DNA of 12,683 nucleotides from JAHEAO01 sp037968535 (GTDB taxonomy: Bacteria; Pseudomonadota; Alphaproteobacteria; Rhodobacterales; Rhodobacteraceae): positions 1 to 12,683 of the forward strand of contig JBBKVT010000061.1 of the NCBI GenBank assembly GCA_037968535.1, written 5' to 3'. The translations under genes and the position numbers were made by a program. The notes under the pieces were generated by a model, which did not search any database, was not told where the DNA came from, and saw only the letters and a program-made list of their open reading frames with translations. Of the stretch, positions 6,914 through 12,683 are shown piece after piece (positions within the stretch are counted from its first letter, which is position 1; the number at the start of each line of letters is the position of its first letter).

Positions 6914-7359
6914 GCGTCAAGTTTCGCGCAGCGACCCGCGCCGATGTGTCCGCCGTTCTCGACTTGCTGCGCGATGACCCGCTGGGGGCTGCGCGCGAAA
7001 CGGCGGATCAGTCGGATTACCTTGCCGCCTTCGACCGAATGCAGCGTGAGGGCGCCAACCATCTGATCGTGGGCGAGCAGGACGGGCGCGTCGTCGCGAC
7101 GTACCAGATCACCTATATCAGCGGGCTGTCCCTGCGCGCCACCCGGCGGGCACAGGTGGAATCGGTGCGTGTCGCGTCTGACCTTCGCGGCCAAGGGATC
7201 GGCGAGGCGCTATTTGCGGATGCCGAAGCGCGCGCCCGTGCGGCGGAGTGCCGCTTGATCCAACTGACCACGAACGCGTCGAGGGACCGGGCGCAGGCGT
7301 TTTACGAACGGCTTGGCTTTACCCCTTCCCACATAGGCTATAAACGCGTTCTGGACTGA
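6910..7359 (+). CDS. GNAT family N-acetyltransferase
   Basis: A 149-residue protein with the GNAT fold. The N-terminal part IRA-like block (VKFRAATRADVSAVLDLL) is followed by the central strand and acetyl-CoA pyrophosphate loop VESVRVASDLRGQGIGEAL at about 78-96 (RxxGxG at RGQGIG), then CRLIQLTTNASRDRAQAFYERLGF at the C-terminal side, typical of the family. The substrate cannot be told from sequence; amino acids, amines, antibiotics or protein N-termini are all possible in this family. Translation starts at GTG, overlapping the trpF stop as GTGA, a clear sign of translational coupling. It sits between trpF and trpB, 14 bases ahead of trpB, so it is expressed with tryptophan synthesis genes, although no role for an acetyltransferase in that pathway is known. 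Confidence 0.9.
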   Translation: MSVKFRAATRADVSAVLDLLRDDPLGAARETADQSDYLAAFDRMQREGANHLIVGEQDGRVVATYQITYISGLSLRATRRAQVESVRVASDLRGQGIGEALFADAEARARAAECRLIQLTTNASRDRAQAFYERLGFTPSHIGYKRVLD

Positions 7360-7373
7360 CAGGAGCGCGTGAC

Positions 7374-8612
<1,239 letters not shown>

Positions 8613-8642
8613 AGAAAGCTCTGTCGGTCGACCGTCGCTGCA

Positions 8643-8694
8643 TAAACTTTGGTTTAGGCCCGTTAGTCAGGGGTTTACCGGGGCGGTTCTAAAC
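8643..8694. promoter_or_regulatory. Two interleaved TAAAC/GTTTA inverted repeats upstream of the poly-Asp PepSY genes
   Basis: TAAAC (8643-8647) and GTTTA (8652-8656) form one inverted repeat with a four-base spacer; GTTTA (8673-8677) and TAAAC (8690-8694) form a second with the opposite order and a 12-base spacer. TAAACTT also occurs as a direct repeat (8643, 8690). All four copies lie in the 168-base gap before the first acidic gene, where its promoter must be if it is not read through from trpB. A binding site for the nearby LuxR-type regulator is a guess; five-base words can recur by chance. Confidence 0.25.
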
Positions 8695-8780
8695 TTCAGA
8701 TCAATGGTCTGGGATGGCGGTTCGGTCAAACCTTGGCTCACCCGGCGCAGGTCGTGTCGGGCTGACTACAGGAGACCGAC

Positions 8781-9230
8781 ATGAAAGCCAAACTTTTCAT
8801 GAGCGCAGCCGTCGCAGCCCTTGCCGCTTCCGTTGCGTTCGCCCAATCCTCGACCGACAACCTTGTGTCCCAACTTCAGGACCAGGGATACACCCGCATC
8901 GAAGTAAAACGCGGCACGTCGCAGATCAAGATCGAAGCGATCAAAGGCGATAGCAAACGTGAAATGGTCTATGACCTGTCCACCGGCGCGTTGCTGAAGG
9001 ACGAGCAGGGCCGGGTCCGGCTTGGTGAAGACACCACGCCGGGGGTCGAGTTCGACGACGAGGACGGCGACTTCATCGGCGACGATGATGATGATGACGA
9101 TGACGATGACGATGAAGACGACGACGATGATGGCGATGACGATGATCATGACGATGATGACGATGATGACGATGATGACGACAGCGATGACGACCACGGC
9201 GGTGATGATGACGATGATGATGACGATTGA
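8781..9230 (+). CDS. Exported PepSY-like protein with long poly-aspartate tail (paralogue 1)
   Basis: A 149-residue protein in three parts. Residues 1-21 are a Sec signal peptide (MKAKLF, hydrophobic run, AFA before Gln22). Residues about 23-85 are a small PepSY-like domain: LVSQLQDQGYTRIEVKR, then REMVYDLSTGALLKDEQGR. Residues 101-149 are almost all aspartate (42 of 49), broken only by single E, G, H and S residues. After export the mature protein would be a very acidic periplasmic or secreted protein; such a tail could bind calcium or other cations or basic surfaces, which is inference. It has a good ribosome site (AGGAG, 8770-8774). The next gene encodes a paralogue, and a membrane LuxR-type regulator follows. 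The family is recognised only as PepSY-like; no function can be assigned. Confidence 0.8.
   Translation: MKAKLFMSAAVAALAASVAFAQSSTDNLVSQLQDQGYTRIEVKRGTSQIKIEAIKGDSKREMVYDLSTGALLKDEQGRVRLGEDTTPGVEFDDEDGDFIGDDDDDDDDDDDEDDDDDGDDDDHDDDDDDDDDDDSDDDHGGDDDDDDDD
9081..9227 (+). repeat. GAY trinucleotide tract encoding poly-Asp (first gene)
   Basis: Forty-nine codons, nearly all GAT or GAC in irregular alternation, with occasional GAA, GGC/GGT, CAT/CAC and AGC. The mixture of the two Asp codons breaks the exact repeat but leaves a triplet tract prone to slippage in whole-codon steps that would keep the frame. The opposite strand would read as valine/isoleucine or histidine runs. Confidence 0.85.
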
Positions 9231-9257
9231 TCGTCAACCCGCTTGAGCCATGGCCAA

Positions 9258-9274
9258 GCGTCAATGTTTGATGC
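9258..9274 (+). terminator. Small hairpin between the two poly-Asp genes, weak terminator candidate
   Basis: GCGTCAA (9258-9264) and TTGATGC (9268-9274) form a seven-base-pair stem with one G-U pair and a TGT loop. It overlaps the end of another near-palindrome at 9241-9259 (GCTTG, GCCATGGC, CAAGC). There is no T-tract, so termination would be weak; it might instead stabilise the upstream mRNA end. Confidence 0.2.
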
Positions 9275-9336
9275 AATCTGAAACCGGCATGACGGCCCGT
9301 CGTGGTCGTCATGTCGCATAGATGGCGGAAATGCAG

Positions 9337-9777
9337 ATGAATCGCAGACAGTTCGTGACGACCCTGCTTGCCGCGGCGATTGTGTCGTCGATGGCGTCAG
9401 CGAGTCCGTTCGAGGACCAGATCGTCCGGCAACTGCATGAGCAGGGCTATGGCCGGATCGCGATATCACGCACGCTCTTGGGACGGACCCGGTTCGTCGC
9501 AAACAACGCGCAATATAGCCGCGAGATCATCCTCGACCCGCGCACCGGTGAAATTTTGCGCGACCTGTGGGAATTTGCGAACGGCGAACCCGTCGGCGGG
9601 GTGCAGATACTCGATCAACGCTCGGGCAGCTCGGGCAGCAGTAGCAATTCTGGTGGCGGCAGCGGCGCTTCAGGTAGCAACAGCGGTCACGGCAGTGGTG
9701 ATGATGACGATGACGACGACGATGATAAAGACGATGATAAGGACGATGATAAGGACGACGACAGCGATGATGACTGA
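9337..9777 (+). CDS. Exported PepSY-like protein with Gly/Ser linker and poly-Asp tail (paralogue 2)
   Basis: A 146-residue protein. It begins MNRRQFVTTLLAAAIVSSMA, a signal peptide with a twin-arginine motif (NRRQFVT) and likely cleavage after SMASA (residue 22), suggesting Tat export. Residues about 25-90 form a PepSY-like domain related to the previous gene: IVRQLHEQGYGRIAISR against LVSQLQDQGYTRIEVKR matches at 9 of 17 positions, and both continue with RE(I/M)..D..TG..L.D. A Gly/Ser-rich linker (96-121) leads to a tail of nine Asp and then KDDD, KDDD, KDDD, SDDD (122-146). The chosen ATG has GGCGGAA six bases upstream; an ATG at 9322 would add MAEMQ and place the arginines further in. The two genes look like a diverged tandem duplication. 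Function unknown. Confidence 0.75.
   Translation: MNRRQFVTTLLAAAIVSSMASASPFEDQIVRQLHEQGYGRIAISRTLLGRTRFVANNAQYSREIILDPRTGEILRDLWEFANGEPVGGVQILDQRSGSSGSSSNSGGGSGASGSNSGHGSGDDDDDDDDDKDDDKDDDKDDDSDDD
9700..9774 (+). repeat. GAY tract with (K/S)DDD units (second gene)
   Basis: Twenty-five codons: nine Asp codons followed by four 12-base units of Lys or Ser plus three Asp. The first two units (AAA or AAG then GACGATGAT) are nearly identical at DNA level, which suggests expansion by unit duplication or slippage. The repeat differs from the tract in the upstream paralogue, which has no lysines. Confidence 0.75.
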
Positions 9778-9899
9778 AGCCATGTTGCGGTATAAGACCG
9801 TCGCGAGCAGGGCGAAGACGACGAGCGACTGATCGACCGGCGTGGCCTTCTGTACCCACGCCCGATGAGGCAAGACCGGACGACGGGACAAACGCAGGC

Positions 9900-10421
9900 G
9901 TGAGAGACGGGATCGTTATCTTTGTACTCCTGATGGTGCAGGTCTTCTGCGCCGTCTTTTTCGTGTCCGATATCCTGCTCAGCGTGATCGGTCTTCAATC
10001 TGCCCCGATCAGCTGGCAGACCCGCGAGTTGTTGGAAATCGGTGCGGCCGTCGGTCTTGTGCTGGGGGCGGTGCTGGGGGCCATCGCGCTGCGGCGGTCG
10101 TTACGTCGGCGGCGTCAGGTCGAAGGGCAACTTCGGGTGGCATCGGGCGCGTTCATGGAACTGCTGGAAGAGCGGTTCGACGATTGGGGCCTGACCCCGT
10201 CAGAACGCGACGTCGCACTTTTCGCGATCAAGGGCCTGTCGACGGCCGAGATAGCCGGGATGCGTGCCACCAGCGAAGGCACCGTCAAGGCACAGACAAA
10301 TGCGATCTACCGCAAGGCCGGGGTCAGCGGGCGACCGCAGCTTTTGAGCCTGTTCATCGACGATCTGATGGGCGACGGTCTGCTTGGCAGCAAGGCGCAG
10401 CAGCGTGCCGCCGGTATCTGA
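9900..10421 (+). CDS. Membrane-anchored LuxR/GerE-type transcriptional regulator
   Basis: A 173-residue protein. Two hydrophobic helices (about 4-30 and 46-64) are followed by a strongly basic stretch RRSLRRRRQ (65-73), which by the positive-inside rule places both termini in the cytoplasm with a short external loop (about 31-45, QSAPISWQTRELL). A linker helix (74-95) leads to a GerE helix-turn-helix at about 98-157: LTPSERDVALFAIKGLSTAEIA, then SEGTVKAQTNAIYRKAGVSG. No receiver, PAS or autoinducer-binding domain is present. The GTG start overlaps the TGA of a 12-codon frame starting at ATG 9865, so coupling is possible, but the ribosome site is weak and an internal ATG at 9933 cannot be excluded. 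It follows the two poly-Asp genes by 122 bases and converges with the next gene at a 16-base gap. Its target genes are unknown. Confidence 0.85.
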   Translation: MRDGIVIFVLLMVQVFCAVFFVSDILLSVIGLQSAPISWQTRELLEIGAAVGLVLGAVLGAIALRRSLRRRRQVEGQLRVASGAFMELLEERFDDWGLTPSERDVALFAIKGLSTAEIAGMRATSEGTVKAQTNAIYRKAGVSGRPQLLSLFIDDLMGDGLLGSKAQQRAAGI

Positions 10422-10437
10422 CGGCCGCGCGTTCCGG

Positions 10438-10818
10438 TCAGACCAGCACCGCGTTCTGCCGCAGCACCTCCAACGACACGATTTCCAGCGCGCGGCGGTG
10501 GGTGGCGGCTAGCCGAACCTTTGGTGCGCAGCCTTCGTCATGGGCCTGCAAGAACCGTCCGGCGCAGAGGCACCAGTTGTCACCTTTCTTCAGCCCGGCA
10601 AACCCGAACTCCGGGTGCGGCGTCGACAGGTCATTGCCGACATATTTCGAGAAGGCGAGGAACTCGTCTGTCATCACCGCACAAACGGTGTGGCTGCCCT
10701 GATCCTCGCGGCAGGTGTCGCAGGCACCGTTGCGGAAAAACCCGGTCATCGGATCGGACGAGCAAGGTTCCAGCGCGTTGCCCAGAACATTCAAGGAGGG
10801 GTCCATCTCGATTGCCAT
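10438..10818 (-). CDS. DUF2237 family protein, cysteine-rich
   Basis: A 126-residue protein matching the DUF2237 pattern along its whole length: NVLGNALEPCSSDPMTGFFR at 10-29, CDTCREDQGSHTVCAVMTDEF at 33-53, GNDLSTPHPEFGFAGLKKGD at 61-80, NWCLCAGRF at 81-89, then ATHRRALEIV near the end. Seven cysteines (19, 33, 36, 46, 83, 85, 97), including CxxC and CxC pairs, suggest metal binding or redox chemistry, but the family has no established function. No signal peptide or membrane helix is seen, so it should be cytoplasmic. The ATG is preceded by AGAGG and TAGGAC on the minus strand. It is convergent with the LuxR-type gene and downstream of pth on the same strand after 166 bases. Confidence 0.88.
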   Translation of the reverse strand: MAIEMDPSLNVLGNALEPCSSDPMTGFFRNGACDTCREDQGSHTVCAVMTDEFLAFSKYVGNDLSTPHPEFGFAGLKKGDNWCLCAGRFLQAHDEGCAPKVRLAATHRRALEIVSLEVLRQNAVLV

Positions 10819-10821
10819 GTC

Positions 10822-10968
10822 CTACCTCTTCTCTGGCGCTTTACAGTTTACCCAGCGGTCGTGAAAATCGACGCGCCCAAGATCGAGTTTGATCGCTTCG
10901 GGCCAGAGTTGCAATGTCAGCGGGAATCGTGGCGGATCGTATCCGCCCCCATCGCGATGTGCGGATTG
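10822..10968 (-). other. Open stretch of 48 codons without a good start, between pth and the DUF2237 gene
   Basis: Read on the minus strand, the frame from 10968 to the TAG at 10824-10822 is open, and the latter part looks protein-like (FPLTLQLWPEAIKLDLGRVD, followed by FHDRWVNCKAPEKR). The only start-like codon is TTG at 10914, with no ribosome site. It could be the remnant of a decayed gene or the result of a sequence error separating it from an upstream part, or simply chance. The stop lies just ahead of the DUF2237 start. Confidence 0.2.
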
Positions 10969-10984
10969 TCAGGTCATCTGGGGC

Positions 10985-11668
10985 TCACCGAAACCGGTCG
11001 ACCAGCCGTTTCAATGCGGAACGAGAGTCGGGTGCGGGATCGGGCTGGTCATTCTCGGTCTCTGCCGGGGCCTGCTTTGGCGCCGGCTTCTGGCCGCGCG
11101 CCGGGTTCACCTGCAGCGCGACTGCGTTCATGAAGCCGCCGGTATCACCCTCGGCCAGTGCGGGCGCGCCTTTGGAAATGCCGCGCAGCAGGTCGTCCAG
11201 CCAGTCCTGGTCCGCCTTGGTGAAATCGTGCAGCACGTAGGCCGCGACCCGGTCCTTGTGGCCGGGATGGCCGATGCCGATCCTGACCCGGTTGTAGCTT
11301 TCACCGATATGGCCGTGCAGCGATCGAAGCCCGTTGTGCCCGGCATGACCGCCGCCGGTCTTGGTGCGGCATTTGCCCGGGACGAGGTCCAGCTCGTCGT
11401 GGAACACGGTCACGTCGGCGGGGTCGATCTTGTAGAACCGCAATGCCTCGCCGACCGACTGACCCGAGAGGTTCATGAACGTCTCGGGCTTCAACAGCGC
11501 GACCTTTTCATTGCCCAACCGACCCTCGCTGATCACGCCCTGGAATTTCGACCGCCAAGGCGCAAATCCGTGATCGTCGGCGATCCGGTTTACCGCCATG
11601 TAACCGACGTTGTGCCGGTTCCGGGCATATTTCGGACCGGGATTTCCTAAACCGACGAAGAGGCGCAT
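10985..11668 (-). CDS. pth: Peptidyl-tRNA hydrolase
   Basis: A 227-residue protein; it cleaves peptidyl-tRNAs released from stalled ribosomes and so recycles tRNA. Motifs: MRLFVGLGNPGPKYARNRHN at 1-20, with substrate-binding Asn9 and catalytic His19; KPETFMNLSGQSV at 60-72; VFHDELDLVPG at 88-98 with conserved Asp91; and GGGHAGHNGLRS at about 105-116. The core ends near residue 185; a proline- and charge-rich tail (GQKPAPKQAPAETENDQPD) and a basic end (RSALKRLVDRFR) extend it beyond the roughly 190 residues of enteric Pth. The frame continues upstream to 11722, but ATG 11668 has AAGGA 7 bases before it and gives the family N-terminus. It follows rplY across a terminator, so it probably has its own promoter in 11669-11733 (a weak TTGCAT-N17-TAACCT is visible there). 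Confidence 0.97.
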   Translation of the reverse strand: MRLFVGLGNPGPKYARNRHNVGYMAVNRIADDHGFAPWRSKFQGVISEGRLGNEKVALLKPETFMNLSGQSVGEALRFYKIDPADVTVFHDELDLVPGKCRTKTGGGHAGHNGLRSLHGHIGESYNRVRIGIGHPGHKDRVAAYVLHDFTKADQDWLDDLLRGISKGAPALAEGDTGGFMNAVALQVNPARGQKPAPKQAPAETENDQPDPAPDSRSALKRLVDRFR

Positions 11669-11733
11669 CAGGATTCCTTGGTTTGCTGGTCGAAGGTTAG
11701 GGATTCGTGCGGGGCCATGCAACGCGCAGACAT

Positions 11734-11760
11734 GAAAACGGGGCCCAAAGGCCCCGTTTC
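11734..11760 (-). terminator. Rho-independent terminator of rplY
   Basis: AAACGGGGCC (11736-11745) and GGCCCCGTTT (11750-11759) form a perfect 10-bp stem with a four-base loop. Outer ATGAAA/TTTCAT bases extend the symmetry with one bulge. On the minus strand the stem ends in CGTTTTC, starting about 23 bases after the rplY stop. The near-symmetric structure could also act on the opposite strand, but no plus-strand gene ends here. Confidence 0.85.
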
Positions 11761-11782
11761 ATCCGGTCCGGAAGGATTCGAA

Positions 11783-12430
11783 TTATTCGTCGTCGCCCTG
11801 CTCGGTCGCTTCGACCTCATCGGCCTCGACTTCAGCCTCTTCGTCGTCAGCCGAACGCAAGCTGGACGGCGCCGCGAGGTTGGCGATGACGAAGTTCCGC
11901 TTGATCGTCGGCGTCGCGCCCGCGGGCAGGGTGATGTCGTTGATGTGGATCACATCGCCGATATCCAGCCCGGTCAGATCGACGGTCAGGTGATCCGGGA
12001 TGTCGTCTGCGGTGACTTCCAGTTCCACTTCGCCGCGCACAACAACCAATGTGCCGCCGCGCTTGATGCCGGGGGCGGCTTCGTGGTTTTCGAAGTTCAC
12101 GTGGATGAACAGCGAGATCCGCGAGGTCCGGCGCAGGCGCATCAGGTCGAGATGCGTCGGCAGGTCTTTCACCACATCGCGCTGCACGCTGCGGCAGATA
12201 ACCCGCACATCGTCATGACCGTCAACCTTCAGGTTGAACAGCGTCGACAGAAAGCGGCCCGCCTTGAGGCGTTTGATCAGCGCGTGGTAGTTGATGTTGA
12301 TCGGAAGCGGGTCAATGCCGCCACCGTATACAATGCCAGGTACGTCGCCGGAACGGCGAGCTTGACGGGCGGCCCCCTTGCCTGTCCCCGTCCGTACCGC
12401 GGCGACGAGATCCGGGATCTCTCCAGCCAT
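11783..12430 (-). CDS. rplY: 50S ribosomal protein L25 (general stress protein CTC type)
   Basis: A 215-residue protein of the long L25/CTC/TL5 form. Residues 1-95 are the 5S rRNA-binding domain (GTGKGAARQARRSGDVPGIV at 15-34, then the INYHALIKRLKAGRFLSTLF block and RSVQRDVVKDLPTHLDLMRL). Residues about 100-190 are the beta-rich TL5 domain (FIHVNFENHEAAPGIKRGGT, then LTVDLTGLDIGDVIHINDI). A strongly acidic tail (DDEEAEVEADEVEATEQGDDE) ends the protein, common in alphaproteobacterial L25. It binds 5S rRNA in the central protuberance of the 50S subunit. The ATG has GGAG eight bases upstream. Its own promoter lies at 12491-12519 and a terminator follows, so it appears monocistronic; pth follows on the same strand, a common pairing. 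Confidence 0.97.
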   Translation of the reverse strand: MAGEIPDLVAAVRTGTGKGAARQARRSGDVPGIVYGGGIDPLPININYHALIKRLKAGRFLSTLFNLKVDGHDDVRVICRSVQRDVVKDLPTHLDLMRLRRTSRISLFIHVNFENHEAAPGIKRGGTLVVVRGEVELEVTADDIPDHLTVDLTGLDIGDVIHINDITLPAGATPTIKRNFVIANLAAPSSLRSADDEEAEVEADEVEATEQGDDE

Positions 12431-12490
12431 GGTTCTTCTCCAAAGTTAAGGCGGACATCCTCCAAGGGTGCATGGCCGCGTGAAGCCGCG

Positions 12491-12519
12491 CGTATAGGTC
12501 AGATAAGGCGGCTTGAAAA
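12491..12519 (-). promoter_or_regulatory. Sigma-70 promoter of rplY
   Basis: On the minus strand TTTTCA (12519-12514) and TATACG (12496-12491) lie 17 bases apart, each with four of six consensus bases, about 60 bases upstream of the rplY start. The -10 is embedded in CCTATACGCGC, identical over 11 bases to the rpsA promoter, with the same GC-only discriminator. Confidence 0.5.
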
Positions 12520-12602
12520 GACCAAATTTGCGCCGCCCTGCGCTTGTCTGTGTCTGGCCCCGGGGTTAACGCTGACCGAGATCAACGGGCAGGAGAAGCC
12601 GC

Positions 12603-12683
12603 ATGTCCATCGTCAATGCCGTGCGGATTTCACGCGCACCGCTTGCCTCGCTGACCGCCATCGGCGTGGTCTGGGGCGGTTTC
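12603..12683 (+). CDS. N-terminus of a membrane protein, probably MFS transporter (cut by window edge)
   Basis: Twenty-seven codons are visible: MSIVNAVRISRAPLASLTAI then GVVWGGF. The ATG has a good Shine-Dalgarno (AGGAG ending 8 bases upstream). The short basic lead (RISR) followed by a hydrophobic helix with GVVWGGF fits the first transmembrane helix of a major facilitator superfamily protein as seen in Rhodobacterales, but the part shown is too short to be certain. It is divergent from rplY; a GGGTTAACG word lies about 35 bases upstream. Substrate cannot be inferred. Confidence 0.55.
   Translation, partial: MSIVNAVRISRAPLASLTAIGVVWGGF

Noticed and set aside
8625..8634. CGGTCGACCG palindrome after trpB as a terminator
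   Set aside because: No loop and no T-tract; ten-base palindromes of this composition are common in GC-rich DNA.
8766..9197. Minus-strand open frame rich in Val and Ile, looking like a transmembrane protein
   Set aside because: It is the antisense reading of the GAY tract (GTC/ATC codons). The plus strand has a signal peptide, ribosome site and a PepSY-like domain, so the hydrophobic run is an artefact.
9081..9227. Repeat array possibly of CRISPR type
   Set aside because: The repeats are triplets in frame inside a coding region, with no spacer structure and no cas genes.
9670..9891. Minus-strand frame with a long Ile/Val run opposite the second poly-Asp gene
   Set aside because: Same artefact: antisense of Asp codons, with no ribosome site.
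10889..11650. 253-codon plus-strand frame opposite pth
   Set aside because: Antisense of pth; no recognisable domain, and pth has all catalytic residues on the minus strand.

Overview
The window reads as a chromosomal segment of an alphaproteobacterium, most likely of the Rhodobacterales (Roseobacter/Rhodobacter group). The grounds are the high GC content, the vitamin B12-dependent ethylmalonyl-CoA mutase, the gene order rpsA - ihfB - lapA-like - trpF - trpB, and a long CTC-type ribosomal protein L25 next to pth. Nothing looks like a prophage, insertion sequence, CRISPR array, rRNA or tRNA. No search could be run; identities come from reading motifs and overall similarity.

Layout. (1) 1-3001, minus strand: a pirin-family cupin protein cut by the left edge, then ethylmalonyl-CoA mutase of the acetyl-CoA-assimilating ethylmalonyl-CoA pathway; a 16-bp palindrome lies between them. 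(2) 3002-3630: a 629-base gene-free stretch between divergent genes, holding a putative mutase promoter, a cluster of short inverted repeats, a good promoter for rpsA and a terminator-like hairpin in the rpsA leader. (3) 3631-8612, plus strand: rpsA with a strong intrinsic terminator, then a close-packed run ihfB - lapA-like - trpF - GNAT acetyltransferase - trpB, probably one operon from a promoter at about 5517. (4) 8781-10421, plus strand: the most unusual part. Two tandem exported PepSY-like paralogues end in nearly pure poly-aspartate tails and are followed by a small two-helix membrane protein carrying a LuxR/GerE DNA-binding domain. (5) 10438-12430, minus strand: a cysteine-rich DUF2237 protein, peptidyl-tRNA hydrolase (pth), and ribosomal protein L25 (rplY) with its own terminator and promoter. 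(6) 12603-12683, plus strand: the first 27 codons of a membrane protein, probably an MFS transporter.

How they fit together. Most genes are housekeeping: translation (S1, L25, Pth), nucleoid architecture (IHF beta), tryptophan synthesis (TrpF, TrpB) and central carbon metabolism (Ecm). The rpsA and rplY promoters share an 11-base block around the -10, which suggests common growth-rate control. The candidate for an undescribed system is the poly-Asp PepSY pair plus the membrane-tethered LuxR-type regulator: secreted acidic proteins that could bind calcium or other cations, beside a regulator with no visible receiver or ligand-binding domain. That functional link is inference from gene order only.
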